In this document: positions 1-8,875 of the stretch, piece after piece | Numbering within the stretch: the first letter of the stretch is position 1 | Layout: the number at the start of each line of letters is the position of its first letter | DNA from: Mariniblastus sp. | GTDB lineage: Bacteria > Planctomycetota > Planctomycetia > Pirellulales > Pirellulaceae | NCBI GenBank assembly: GCA_028823415.1 | Contig: JAPKBL010000032.1 | Span: 1-43,367 of the forward strand | DNA length: 43,367 bases | Direction: 5' to 3' | Notes under the pieces: generated by a model | The model's input: the letters and a program-made list of their open reading frames with translations, nothing else | Database searches by the model: none | Told to the model about the DNA's origin: nothing | Position numbers and translations under genes: made by a program

Positions 1-56
1 CCAACTGAATTGCGCCAACTGAATTGCGCCAACTGAATTGCGCCAACTGAATTGCC
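1..56. repeat. 14-bp direct tandem repeat, four copies
   Basis: The unit ccaactgaattgcg occurs four times head to tail at 1-14, 15-28, 29-42 and 43-56. The first three copies are identical and the fourth differs only in its last base. The window starts exactly at a unit boundary, so the array may continue to the left. No gene overlaps it. The 14-bp period is not a multiple of three, which argues against coding. The repeat lies just past the 3' end of the DUF1080 gene. Confidence 0.95.
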
Positions 57-113
57 CGCAAAACTACCGAAGTTCTATTGGATTTGTTTGCTAATAGAAT
101 TCGCAGGGCCAGA

Positions 114-860
114 TTACGGTAGTTCTCGCAATCGAAGATCCCGAAACGTGATCGGGCTTCCTTCGGACTCGAGGCACAGGTATCCAGTTTTGGGGTCGCA
201 GAGAGTGCCGCCGGAAACTTCTTCTCCATTGACCCAAAGGCGAACTTCACCATTGATGGCGCGAACATAGTAATGGTTCCATTGGCCAACACCTTTGGAA
301 AGCTCTTTCGTCGGAAAGCTTCGTGTCCCGTTGGGGGCAACCGGGGGGAACGGTTTCATTTTGACGCCGACAGGAAAAACATCGCCATGGCTGGTATACC
401 AGTTGGCGGGTTTAGGCTGTCCGTAGGCGAGATCGAGAACTTGGACCTCGATGCCCTGTGGCAAGCCGGGCTTGCCAGCCTCGGTTAATCGCTTAATAGA
501 CTCTGGCGTGGTCCAGACAAAAATGCCGCTATTGCCAGCCGGCTTGTGATGCATCCATTGCGCGACGAGTTCAAAATTAGTGTACTGTTTTTTGGTGCGA
601 ATGACGCTGACCGGGCGACCGGTACACTCAATCACATTGTCTTTAAACGTCCATGTGTCATCATTTGAGTTGACGCGTGTGAAGTGTTCTTCGCCGAGGG
701 CTTCGAAGCCATCCGCTAATCCATCTACAAACGCGCGCTTGACGTCCTGTTTTTCTTGTTTCGATTGCGTTCCCGCAAGTGCGGCCTTACCGGAAATGGC
801 TACTGCAACGCCGGTGCCGAGGAGGGTTCTGCGAGAGATGGGAGGTGATTTCTTTTTCAT
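114..860 (-). CDS. Tat-exported DUF1080 (3-keto-disaccharide hydrolase-type) protein
   Basis: The 248-residue product starts at an ATG (860); the in-frame codon two positions upstream is TTG. It begins with a basic MKKK stretch, a twin-arginine motif (SRRTLLG) and a hydrophobic segment ending near ALAG, so Tat export to the periplasm is likely. The rest matches the DUF1080 fold (PF06439), a concanavalin-like beta-sandwich. Typical features are the YTNFELVAQWMHHKPAGNSG region, a GIFVWT strand, a GIEVQVLD strand and a C-terminal ITFRDLRLREL ending. Members of this family act on 3-keto-glycosides made by Gfo/Idh-type oxidoreductases, and one such oxidoreductase is encoded at 13360-14724. Family assignment is firm. 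The substrate is unknown and no clear Shine-Dalgarno is visible before the ATG. Confidence 0.88.
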   Translation of the reverse strand: MKKKSPPISRRTLLGTGVAVAISGKAALAGTQSKQEKQDVKRAFVDGLADGFEALGEEHFTRVNSNDDTWTFKDNVIECTGRPVSVIRTKKQYTNFELVAQWMHHKPAGNSGIFVWTTPESIKRLTEAGKPGLPQGIEVQVLDLAYGQPKPANWYTSHGDVFPVGVKMKPFPPVAPNGTRSFPTKELSKGVGQWNHYYVRAINGEVRLWVNGEEVSGGTLCDPKTGYLCLESEGSPITFRDLRLRELP

Positions 861-1518
861 GGTCAATTTTTAAGAATGGAAGGATTGGTTTTTGTTAAAC
901 AAGGATGCGATCCTTGCTGAATTGTACGCTGTTTTTTTTCACACGCCAACTTGTTTGAGGCATCAGATGACCTAGTCGATCTTATCGCCGGAATAGCTGT
1001 TGTCTGGTATTCTCAATTTAATCCAAGTCAGACCGTGGGAATACAAACAGCAATCGTATCCTTTAGGGAGCAGTATCTGTTCCGCAAGCCGTTTTCCAGC
1101 TCGCGACGGCTTGCATTCCGCGGAGGGACCACTCTGCGTGGAGGTTCGTCGGTTTTCGCGGTCAGGGGGGAAGGCATGTAGAGGCGAATATTTGAAAAAC
1201 ACGGACGATGGTGATGGAAACAAGCCGGTCGCAATTCCCCACCCAATTAGTTTTACTAAATTAGTCATCGGTAGCAGGGAATTAAAATGGAGGTGACCAG
1301 CAGTTTGGGTGCGCCCATTGAACCGATTATATCAGGCGACCCTGTGAAGAAAAAATCTTTTTCATTTCATAGTAAGCTACTTAAAGAATGCCAAGTTGAT
1401 AAATTAGAATTGCACCAATTCTTGTGTGCTGGCAGATTCTCGTCATGTTAAATTTTATCGACGTCCACGGGTTTGCTTGGATCTCATGTCGAATCCCTTC
1501 TTGATAGAAAGAAAAGCA
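861..1518. other. intergenic region with inverted repeats, no convincing gene
   Basis: About 660 bp separate the divergent DUF1080 and glycosidase genes, so both promoters should lie here. The only structure seen is a cluster at 1084-1141: a perfect 8-bp inverted repeat (gcaagccg at 1084-1091, cggcttgc at 1107-1114) and then ccac/gtgg around a 5-nt loop at 1129-1141. Open frames of 70-98 codons exist on both strands around 972-1296, but they overlap one another, lack ribosome sites and resemble no known protein. Confidence 0.6.
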
Positions 1519-3381
1519 ATGCAGCTGTTGAATTTCTGGGGTTGGTTTCCAGTCTTGTTTTTATCACTTTGGCTTGGCAATGAGTCTTTGAGTTATAGCC
1601 AGGAGGGCAAGGTAAATGACATTGCATGTTTTCTCGATGCTGCCGATGAAGATGGGGAATTGCAGGACTACATCTGGACCAAAGACCACATGCATGTGGG
1701 GGTAAGGTGGCAGCCGTTTTTTGCGCGTCCGCAAGCCAATGCCTACGATGCGGAGCGGCCCGTGATATCGATCGCCAGTAGTTATGCCCAGTTTTGGGTG
1801 AGCTGGTCGGCGATGGAGCCAATCGAGGCATTTTCCGATTACAACAAAAATCCTTCGCCGTCCCTTCAGGCAATCGAGAAGGCGGTGAATGTCTGTAATG
1901 AAAAGGGCATCAAAGTCGAGTTTGTGTTTTTTCATTGTCCCGCCTGGGCATCGGAGAGTGGCAAAGCGGGTGGATTTAAGCCCAAGAAAGATTTGTTTCA
2001 AGGATACGTCAAACGGATCGCCACTCATTTTAAAGGACGAGTCGATGCCTATCAGCTTTCACATGAAGCCAACTTGCAAGGATTAATGAACGGCGCCGAC
2101 ATCGATTTTATTATTAACGACATTTTAATCGGAGGTGCTCAAACGGTACGCGATGTTTACCAGGAAGAGCCGGCGACGCCTGTAATTGTTTCCACCAATG
2201 GAATGTCACCTTGCGAAAATTGTCCCGTGACGCAGGGGCTGGAGGGACGCGGTGGACTTGCCGTGGACCAATTTTACAGTTTGATGGTTTCCAATTCAAA
2301 ATTGATGGGTTTGGTCGATGCGTTAAATCTGAACGTATCCGATCAAAACGACGGTTATGGAAATATGGACGGCAGTTACGTTCCATCGGTGTGGGGAAAT
2401 TACGATTTGGCTCGCGGGAAACTGGATGCGGCAGGATACCAGTCCAAGTCCATGCTCTCTGCGGAGTCCTGGATTTCCTGGGATGATGGTTCGAGTGCAG
2501 TCGATGTGAACGGCGATGGTTTAAAAAATGAGACAGACGCCTATGACAAAACGATTACGATTTTAGGGCAATGCCTCCAGCGGGGACTCAATACCATTAA
2601 CCTGCCATGGTCGGATAACTCCAGTGGATGGGCGATGGGGCTTACCAAGCGTCGCGATTACAACGGTCGAGTTAAGGAACTGCAACCGGAAATTGTGATT
2701 GCCTCTAGCGACGGTGGCCCGGGGATCGTGACAACCAAAGTTGGGCTGCGAGGAAATGATGATCGTTTCGAAATTGGCAAGGGTGGCGGCAATATCTTCA
2801 CTGTCGATGATTACATCAACCCGTCGGATCCGAATCACTTGCATTACTATGTTTGGAAATGGTACGCCCAGATTTCTGCAGGCAGTGATGAAGTCATTCG
2901 GCACGCGATCGCCGGAGAAATTGGAAACGACATTGTCGTCACGGGGCGGGCTTTTACGGGAAACGAGCGTTATCGGATTTCGTCCTACAACCGGTCTAAA
3001 AATCGGTTCACGGTGCTTGTTTATTCATCTGGCGCGAGCGGTAAAGAAGCTGCTAAAATAAAAATTCCATCCCAAATTCAATCCGGGAAATACTACAACA
3101 ATGAATCTTCAACAGAAAATTTTGGAGGAGACGGGTTTCCTGACGGCGGTCGGTATTACGCAAGGATAATTACAAAAGATATCGACCGTCAAAACGGGAC
3201 GGACCGTGACGTTCGCTATGTCGAAACAAAAGCTGCGGTGGTTCAAAACGGAGTCCTCGAAGTGACGATTCCGAAGATGAATAAATTTACTGCGGTAGAA
3301 TTTGTTCCGAGAGAAAAGGAAACACTCCCTTCGGAAGGCAAGGTCGTTGTACCCAAGGCGGCTGGGTCACCTCAACAATAA
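1519..3381 (+). CDS. secreted glycoside hydrolase-like protein (clan GH-A-type TIM barrel)
   Basis: The frame is open from 1426. ATG 1519 is preferred because gaaagaaaag precedes it and it begins a good signal peptide (MQLLNFWGWFPVLFLSLWLG). The mature protein of about 590 residues looks like a clan GH-A (beta/alpha)8 glycosidase. Strand 3 contains VEFVFFHCPAWAS. Strand 4 is VDAYQLSHEAN with candidate acid/base Glu183. Strand 7 is SMLSAESW with candidate nucleophile Glu316. After the barrel (about residue 430 on) come beta-rich segments, which could be an accessory sandwich domain. A Ca-binding-like stretch DVNGDGLKNETD follows Glu316. The stop is 75 bp before a sulfatase on the same strand, so the two are probably co-transcribed. 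The exact GH family (GH39- or GH5-like, or unassigned) cannot be fixed by eye. Confidence 0.68.
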   Translation: MQLLNFWGWFPVLFLSLWLGNESLSYSQEGKVNDIACFLDAADEDGELQDYIWTKDHMHVGVRWQPFFARPQANAYDAERPVISIASSYAQFWVSWSAMEPIEAFSDYNKNPSPSLQAIEKAVNVCNEKGIKVEFVFFHCPAWASESGKAGGFKPKKDLFQGYVKRIATHFKGRVDAYQLSHEANLQGLMNGADIDFIINDILIGGAQTVRDVYQEEPATPVIVSTNGMSPCENCPVTQGLEGRGGLAVDQFYSLMVSNSKLMGLVDALNLNVSDQNDGYGNMDGSYVPSVWGNYDLARGKLDAAGYQSKSMLSAESWISWDDGSSAVDVNGDGLKNETDAYDKTITILGQCLQRGLNTINLPWSDNSSGWAMGLTKRRDYNGRVKELQPEIVIASSDGGPGIVTTKVGLRGNDDRFEIGKGGGNIFTVDDYINPSDPNHLHYYVWKWYAQISAGSDEVIRHAIAGEIGNDIVVTGRAFTGNERYRISSYNRSKNRFTVLVYSSGASGKEAAKIKIPSQIQSGKYYNNESSTENFGGDGFPDGGRYYARIITKDIDRQNGTDRDVRYVETKAAVVQNGVLEVTIPKMNKFTAVEFVPREKETLPSEGKVVVPKAAGSPQQ

Positions 3382-3456
3382 ATAGTGCATGATTTGTGAG
3401 TTATGGGAATGGTTTTAGAGTTGATCGAAGAACGAATATTCAAAGGAAAAACGAAT

Positions 3457-4854
3457 ATGAAGCTAATCCTGACTTTGTTTTTGATTTCGCTTAGTGGAAT
3501 CGGAATGGCCCAGGAGCGGGATCAACCCAATCTAATTGTCATTTTTTGCGATGATCTCGGGTATGGGGATCTCGGCTGTTACGGTTCTAAAAAAAATCGA
3601 ACTCCCAACGTTGACCAGCTGGCCAGGACGGGGATTAGGTTTACCGACTTTTATTCCTCCAGTCCGGTTTGCACGCCCTCAAGGTCAAGTTTAATGACGG
3701 GTTGTTATGCTCGTCGCGTTGGGATGCATGAAGATTACACGGGGCACTGGGTTCTTATCCCGCGCAGTCGTCGAGGGTTAAACCCGGAAGAGTTGACCGT
3801 TGCCGAAGCACTCCAGTCGGTAGGCTATGCGACCGCGTGTATCGGCAAATGGCATTTAGGAGATCAGCCAGAGCACTTGCCGACTGAGCACGGATTCGAT
3901 TTTTACTTTGGGATTCCCTATTCTAACGACATGCAGTCCAAAGGTCGGGGCGATCCGCCACTGCCTTTGGTAAAGCAGAGCTCCGTGGTGGAGGCGCCCG
4001 TCGATCAGTCGACGCTTACGAAACGGTATACCGAGACGGCAATTGAGTTTATTACCGCCAATCAATCAAAACCATTTTTTGTTTATTTGCCGCACACCTT
4101 TCCACATTTGCCCTTGCACGCGTCTCCTGATTTTCTGGGCAAGAGTGCGAACGGACGCTACGGCGATTCCGTCGAGGAAATTGACTGGTCAACCGGCCAG
4201 ATCTTGGCCAGTCTTGATCGCTTGGGAATTGCCGACAACACACTGGTGATTTTCACATCCGACAATGGATCCAACGGTCGCAACGGTGGCTCTAATCAGC
4301 CGTTTTCGGGCAACAAGGGATCGACGATGGAGGGCGGGATGCGAGTGCCGATGATTGCGAAATGGCCGGGGCGAATCAAGCCAGGGACGATTTGCGGTGA
4401 ACTTGCCACCACGATGGATATCCTGCCTACTTTTTGTGAATTGGCCGGTGCAAAACTTTCCGATCGAAAAATAGATGGATTCGATATTTCAGGTTTGTTG
4501 TTCGGTCACGAGGGTGCCGAGTCAGCTTATGAATCTCTCTATTATTATCGCCGCCGTCAATTGCAAGCGATCCGAATGGGTGATTGGAAGTACCACTTGC
4601 CGCTGAAAGCGATCCACCCAAACTGGACGACTCACAAAACCGAAGGGGCTGCCCGCCCGGCGAAGCTCGTTAACCTGAAAAGTGATCCGCGCGAATTGAA
4701 AGATGTCTCCGCAGCCAACCCCCAAGTACTTGCGAAGATGCAGGCACTGGGGCGCGAGGCGATTGCAAAACTTGGCAATGATGCCAACGAAGGGGTCGAG
4801 CAGCGATCTGCTTTGACACTCGATTCGTCGGCGCCGATGGTTTTGAATAAATAA
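3457..4854 (+). CDS. type I (formylglycine-dependent) sulfatase, S1 family
   Basis: A 465-residue secreted arylsulfatase-type enzyme that hydrolyses sulfate esters, presumably on a polysaccharide. ATG 3457 is chosen because AAGGAAA lies just upstream and the signal peptide (MKLILTLFLISLSGIGMAQ) starts there; an in-frame start at 3403 would add 18 residues. Catalytic Cys72 sits in CTPSR (72-76), which formylglycine-generating enzyme would oxidise. Metal-binding DD is at 32-33, GKWHLG follows, and FTSDNGSN carries the second Asp-Asn metal pair. Length is normal for the family. Its position behind a glycosidase gene suggests both act on the same sulfated glycan. The S1 subfamily is not assignable by eye. 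Confidence 0.95.
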   Translation: MKLILTLFLISLSGIGMAQERDQPNLIVIFCDDLGYGDLGCYGSKKNRTPNVDQLARTGIRFTDFYSSSPVCTPSRSSLMTGCYARRVGMHEDYTGHWVLIPRSRRGLNPEELTVAEALQSVGYATACIGKWHLGDQPEHLPTEHGFDFYFGIPYSNDMQSKGRGDPPLPLVKQSSVVEAPVDQSTLTKRYTETAIEFITANQSKPFFVYLPHTFPHLPLHASPDFLGKSANGRYGDSVEEIDWSTGQILASLDRLGIADNTLVIFTSDNGSNGRNGGSNQPFSGNKGSTMEGGMRVPMIAKWPGRIKPGTICGELATTMDILPTFCELAGAKLSDRKIDGFDISGLLFGHEGAESAYESLYYYRRRQLQAIRMGDWKYHLPLKAIHPNWTTHKTEGAARPAKLVNLKSDPRELKDVSAANPQVLAKMQALGREAIAKLGNDANEGVEQRSALTLDSSAPMVLNK

Positions 4855-4875
4855 GTTTGAGATTAAAAAATGGGT

Positions 4876-4913
4876 GGCGACACGCCTGAAATCGGGTCCT
4901 TCAGACGTGTGCC
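4876..4913 (-). terminator. Rho-independent terminator between convergent genes
   Basis: Arms 4876-4890 (ggcgacacgcctgaa) and 4900-4913 (ttcagacgtgtgcc) pair over 13 bp with one bulge and one mismatch around a 9-nt loop. Read on the minus strand, the stem is followed within five bases by six T residues, as expected at the end of the esterase gene that stops at 4925. On the plus strand there is no U-run, although the stem could still stop transcripts from the sulfatase. Confidence 0.55.
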
Positions 4914-4924
4914 TCCTAGGGTAT

Positions 4925-6328
4925 CTACCAACTGTCGGTTCGAAAGGGAATCGCCGGGAGTCCTTCTTTATTTCCGAGGTTGCCGACGGCAGTTTCCTGC
5001 CAGGCAAATCGGACGGCAGCTGGTTCGCTGACCCCTTTGGCTTGGACGATGACCTGATTGCCAGCGACGGTTGCGGTTGCTTCGACGAATTTTTTATCAC
5101 TGCCAGCAATCATAAACTGAGACAGCGATTTGCCGTCAAGCGATTTAAGCCCAGAGCCAGTATGCTCGAATTCGAGCACGGCCTGACCGCTTTTAGCAGA
5201 CATTGATTTATATTTCGGCCCCGAGTAAACCATTTTGGAATCGCCATAGTTTTTCGCCAAAGCCCATCGCGCCAAACGTGCGCCAACATCCCGTTTGTTT
5301 CTCGGGTGAATATCGTTCACATCCCCAGTGATGTCGGTCACCACGACCATCCCGCAGTCGGGAATTGCATCGAGGCAGGCTGTTTGCGCGTCCCAGAATC
5401 GAGGGAGCGATTCAGCGTTGATGGCTTTGTTGCGGTTGTTAAATTTCGTACCGTAAGGGAAAGGTGCGATTTGAACAAAGTAAAACGACAGGTCATCTTG
5501 TTGAAAAACTGATTCCCAGCCTTTGACCATGGCGACGGTGCGGTCGGTGTAAATGTCTGTGTCACCGCTGACGCAGTTGGACTCGCCTTGGTACCAAATA
5601 ATGCCGCGGAACGAATAAGGTGCCAGTGGATGAATCATGCCGTTGTAAATGCCGCCATTCTTCGCATTGGCTTTAAGAGAATCGACTTGATCCAAACCGA
5701 CCTTGGGAGTCCACGGTTCAATTTGTGTTCCCCCCCAATTCGATCCAATTAATCCAATCGGGACATCGAGTTTGGCTTGTAGGTTTTTCCCAAAATAGTA
5801 ACCCACTCCCGAAAACTTTTTCACGGATTCTGGAGAGCAAGCCTGCCAGGTTCCGGGGGCATCGTCTTGGGGTTGGGGTTTGTTGATATGACCGACAACG
5901 TCGTAAAGCCGGATTTGGGGATGGTTCGCTTTCGGTATTTCGTCTTTCCCTTGCTCGGTCTGCGCCATACTCCATTCCATATTAGACTGGCCTGAGCAGA
6001 CCCAGACTTCACCTACTAACAGATCCTCCAGAGAGATGCTGTTCTTTCCGGAGATGCTCATGGTCGCGGGAGTTTTATTTGCCTTCAAAGGATCGAGTGC
6101 GATCAGCCATTTTCCGTTCTCGTCGGTCTGAGTTGTTTTTTTCTGACCTGCAAAAGAAACCTCAACCTGTTCTCCGGGTTCGGCCCAGCCCCAAATATGG
6201 ACCGGCTTTCCCTGTTGAAGCACCATGTGGCTACTGATGACATTGGGGAGTCGAACATCGGCAAAGGCATGGGTCGCGATCAGAGGAATCAGCAGTAACG
6301 TCGCGGCGAGAAATCGTTTTAAGAACAT
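4925..6328 (-). CDS. sialate O-acetylesterase-like carbohydrate esterase (SASA/DUF303)
   Basis: A 467-residue exported protein with a clear Sec signal (MFLKRFLAATLLLIPLIATHAFA). It has the SGNH-hydrolase layout of the sialate O-acetylesterase family. Nucleophile Ser115 lies in SGQSNMEW, block III is WYQGESN (245-251), and the Asp339/His341 pair is in NDIHPRNK. A beta-sandwich with PVHIWGWAEPGEQVEVSF precedes the catalytic domain, as is usual for this family. The role is removal of O-acetyl groups from sugars, not necessarily sialic acid. It is convergent with the upstream sulfatase and shares its terminator region. A weak GGA precedes the start. Family call is firm; substrate is inferred from neighbours. 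Confidence 0.92.
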   Translation of the reverse strand: MFLKRFLAATLLLIPLIATHAFADVRLPNVISSHMVLQQGKPVHIWGWAEPGEQVEVSFAGQKKTTQTDENGKWLIALDPLKANKTPATMSISGKNSISLEDLLVGEVWVCSGQSNMEWSMAQTEQGKDEIPKANHPQIRLYDVVGHINKPQPQDDAPGTWQACSPESVKKFSGVGYYFGKNLQAKLDVPIGLIGSNWGGTQIEPWTPKVGLDQVDSLKANAKNGGIYNGMIHPLAPYSFRGIIWYQGESNCVSGDTDIYTDRTVAMVKGWESVFQQDDLSFYFVQIAPFPYGTKFNNRNKAINAESLPRFWDAQTACLDAIPDCGMVVVTDITGDVNDIHPRNKRDVGARLARWALAKNYGDSKMVYSGPKYKSMSAKSGQAVLEFEHTGSGLKSLDGKSLSQFMIAGSDKKFVEATATVAGNQVIVQAKGVSEPAAVRFAWQETAVGNLGNKEGLPAIPFRTDSW

Positions 6329-6464
6329 TTGTTATCCAGGCTGTTAGATAGATTTCAAGGAATTGAAATTTTAGAAAACTTGTTGGTGGCAAGGTACGAT
6401 TATGGACGAAGAGGCTTGGGCAAGTCCAATCCCAAGTAAAAATAGTTTACTCAAACGGAGGCTG

Positions 6465-6493
6465 GTTTTCCGGGGCTGATTTTTCTGGAAAAC
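6465..6493 (-). terminator. inverted repeat after the second sulfatase gene
   Basis: gttttcc (6465-6471) and ggaaaac (6487-6493) form a perfect 7-bp stem around a 15-nt loop, about 50 bp past the stop of the sulfatase ending at 6541. No T-run follows directly on the minus strand. It could be a weak terminator or an operator for the esterase gene that starts at 6328. Confidence 0.3.
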
Positions 6494-6540
6494 GAGCTGT
6501 TCGTATTATTAAAGCGACAATCTGAGTAAATCCCGGATTT

Positions 6541-8388
6541 CTATTTGCGGGTGACGTAAACGTAATAGGCGCTCAAGATGTCGTTTCCACCCCGGAACCA
6601 CGTGTGCAACGCGATCGGTCCTTTTTTTAATCGGGCGGTGAAGATCACAGATTTAGCGTCGGCTTTTACAGGTTTCGTAAGCCCCTCGAATCCGTAGGGT
6701 CGTTTTTTTGCAATACTTAGGTGATGGTGGTTGCTTAAAAAGAAACTGGCGGATTGAATCGGAATCGACTCTCCGTTTCCGTCCGCTGGACTGCCCGCGA
6801 TGGGAAGGTCTGCCTCTTTGGGCCACCGCCGGAGTTCGAATTCATAGTCACCCGCCTGGGCAACTTCGAGTAACCAGTATCCCGACTTTCTGACACCATT
6901 GCGAATTTGATTTTGCTGGTCGACAAAGACATCAAGCCACTCGCAGGCGGTAAGCCGTGAGGGATTTTCTTGAGGGCTGCCAATGATCACTCGTTGTGGT
7001 TCATTTGCCGTTGGACCAACATCGTCCCACCATTGATTGAGGCGGTTTCGCATGAATTGAACGACGTCTGGATGCTGGTCGATCACATTAATTTTTTGAA
7101 GAGGATCCGTTTCCAGATTATAGAGCTCACGGTCCTCGAGTAACCGCCATCGTTTCCAGAGTACCGCTGCCTGTTCTCGGGTCATGATCGACTGGGCGAA
7201 CGGGGTTGGGTAATTAACGAAGCTGGGCATTCGGGAATAATTAATAATCAAGGATCGATCTTTAGGGATTTTAGTTTTACCCCTTAAAACCTCAGACAGG
7301 CTCGAACCGTCAAATGATGTGCTATGGGGTATTTGACAAAAATCTACGAGGGTTGGAAGTAGGTCTTGAACCTGCGCAAGTCCTGAGATGTCTTGAGCGG
7401 GAGCGAGTTTTCCGTCCGGCCAGCTGATGAAACAAGGAACCCGGTGCCCCCCTTCCCACAGTTGCGTTTTTTGCCCCCGCATCCCGGCGTTAAAATATCG
7501 CGGCCCCATGATGCTCCCATTGTCGGTTAGGAAAATAACAATCGTATTTTGCCGTAAATTTTCTTGATCGAGAAATTCCATCAACTGTCCGACGTTGGTG
7601 TCGATATTGCGAATCATTCCAAGGTAGTTGGCAAGTCGGTTTTTTAACTCAGGCGAAAACTTGGAGAATTCGGGTCGAGTGAGCGTGGATTGCAGGGCAT
7701 CACGGTCTTCCGGTTTGGGATTAAAAGGACCATGCGGTGTATTGGTGGCGATATAGCTTAGGAATGGTTTTCCCGATTGGGCTGACGCCTTCATGAACTG
7801 CATGGCCTCTTCGAAAAAAACATCGGTGCAGTATCCATCGAACACGCGGGGCTTTCCGTTGTTCACATAGGTGTCGTTAAAGTAGTCGTTCCCCCAGGTG
7901 TCTGGCACCGAACCGATATGCGACGAGGGAAACCAAACAGTTTCTTGAAACCCTCGATCTTCGGGTCGAAAAGGATAATTCGAACCGAGGTGCCATTTGC
8001 CAAAGATCCCGGTGGTGTAACCGGCATCGCTAAACAAATTGGCCATCGTTGGGATTTCAGGTCTGAGGAGCGCCCGTCCGCTACTCACGTTGATGCAGCC
8101 ATTGCGAGCGGCATCAAGTCCGGTGAGGAGCTGGCCACGGGTGGGCGCACACATCGGCGCGACGTGAAAATCTGACAGCCGCAAGCTTTGTCTGTGCAGT
8201 TGATCGAGATTAGGGGTTTGCAAGACCGGATTCCCATGTACCGAAAGTTCCGGGTAGCCTTGGTCGTCGGTCATCACGACAACGACATTGGGTTGGTCTG
8301 CAAAGGATGGCAAACCACTTAGAGCAATAGCAAGGAAAGTCAATGAAAGCCAAGAAAATCGGGAGCCGTCGAGATGTTTTTTCGTCAT
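6541..8388 (-). CDS. type I sulfatase with extra C-terminal beta-rich domain
   Basis: A 615-residue exported sulfatase. The frame is open to 8592, but ATG 8388 is preferred because it begins a signal peptide (SWLSLTFLAIALSGLPSFA) and follows a GGACAGAG ribosome site. Catalytic Cys80 lies in CAPTR, a permitted CxPxR variant of the usual CxPSR. The metal-site DD is at 41-42, GKWHLG and FLTDNGS are present. The sulfatase part ends near residue 460 with a YNLETDP segment. About 150 further residues (ACEWLDVFVDQQNQ onward) have alternating hydrophobic strands and read like a beta-sandwich, which may bind carbohydrate. It shares strand with the SASA esterase downstream (about 210 bp gap). Confidence 0.93.
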   Translation of the reverse strand: MTKKHLDGSRFSWLSLTFLAIALSGLPSFADQPNVVVVMTDDQGYPELSVHGNPVLQTPNLDQLHRQSLRLSDFHVAPMCAPTRGQLLTGLDAARNGCINVSSGRALLRPEIPTMANLFSDAGYTTGIFGKWHLGSNYPFRPEDRGFQETVWFPSSHIGSVPDTWGNDYFNDTYVNNGKPRVFDGYCTDVFFEEAMQFMKASAQSGKPFLSYIATNTPHGPFNPKPEDRDALQSTLTRPEFSKFSPELKNRLANYLGMIRNIDTNVGQLMEFLDQENLRQNTIVIFLTDNGSIMGPRYFNAGMRGQKTQLWEGGHRVPCFISWPDGKLAPAQDISGLAQVQDLLPTLVDFCQIPHSTSFDGSSLSEVLRGKTKIPKDRSLIINYSRMPSFVNYPTPFAQSIMTREQAAVLWKRWRLLEDRELYNLETDPLQKINVIDQHPDVVQFMRNRLNQWWDDVGPTANEPQRVIIGSPQENPSRLTACEWLDVFVDQQNQIRNGVRKSGYWLLEVAQAGDYEFELRRWPKEADLPIAGSPADGNGESIPIQSASFFLSNHHHLSIAKKRPYGFEGLTKPVKADAKSVIFTARLKKGPIALHTWFRGGNDILSAYYVYVTRK

Positions 8389-8875
8389 CGCTCTGTCCGT
8401 AGTTAGAGTGCCGGTGGTTACCCATGTCGTCCAATTCGAGAGGAAGCCGAACGTGATTCCGTGGTCATCAACCGCTGGAGTGGACGAAAGTGTTGTTTTG
8501 TTCATGGGAGCCTCGGTGGCCAAATGGATCGATTGCCGTCCCAGCATCCGCTCAGTGAGAAAGGGCCAAACATAAACTGAGTTTGAATTCATGATTGACG
8601 GAAAATTCGGCGGCGCTGTGATGGATGGGTGTTAAAAACCTTAAAACGGTTCCTGTTTACGTGAAGTCGAAACTTAATTTTATCGCTGGACTAGGACGTT
8701 GTGTTAGAGAAAATTGGCATTTCAAATAAATTGCTTGATTCGTCGGTGCGGGCTTGGTTTCTCGGATAACATCGTGACAAACCAGGGTCTGGCCGGTAAA
8801 GTAAATTTTGGACGAAAACACTAAGTACTGACGAGAGTCAGATTTCGATTGGCGTGAAAGAATATTGGGGAAGAG
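8389..8875. other. divergent intergenic region, no gene seen
   Basis: About 490 bp between a minus-strand sulfatase and a plus-strand EF-hand gene. The sulfatase frame stays open through 8389-8592, but that stretch does not look like a signal peptide and is probably untranslated. A short hairpin (ctgac, gaga, gtcag at 8828-8841) sits in the leader of the EF-hand gene, 35 bp before its start. No other structure was seen. Confidence 0.6.

Noticed and set aside
972..1296. Overlapping 98-codon open frames on both strands
   Set aside because: They have no ribosome sites or recognisable domains, and they run through inverted repeats. Chance open frames explain them.
8389..8592. N-terminal extension of the sulfatase ending at 6541
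   Set aside because: The frame is open, but the signal peptide and ribosome site fit ATG 8388. The extension resembles no exported protein start.
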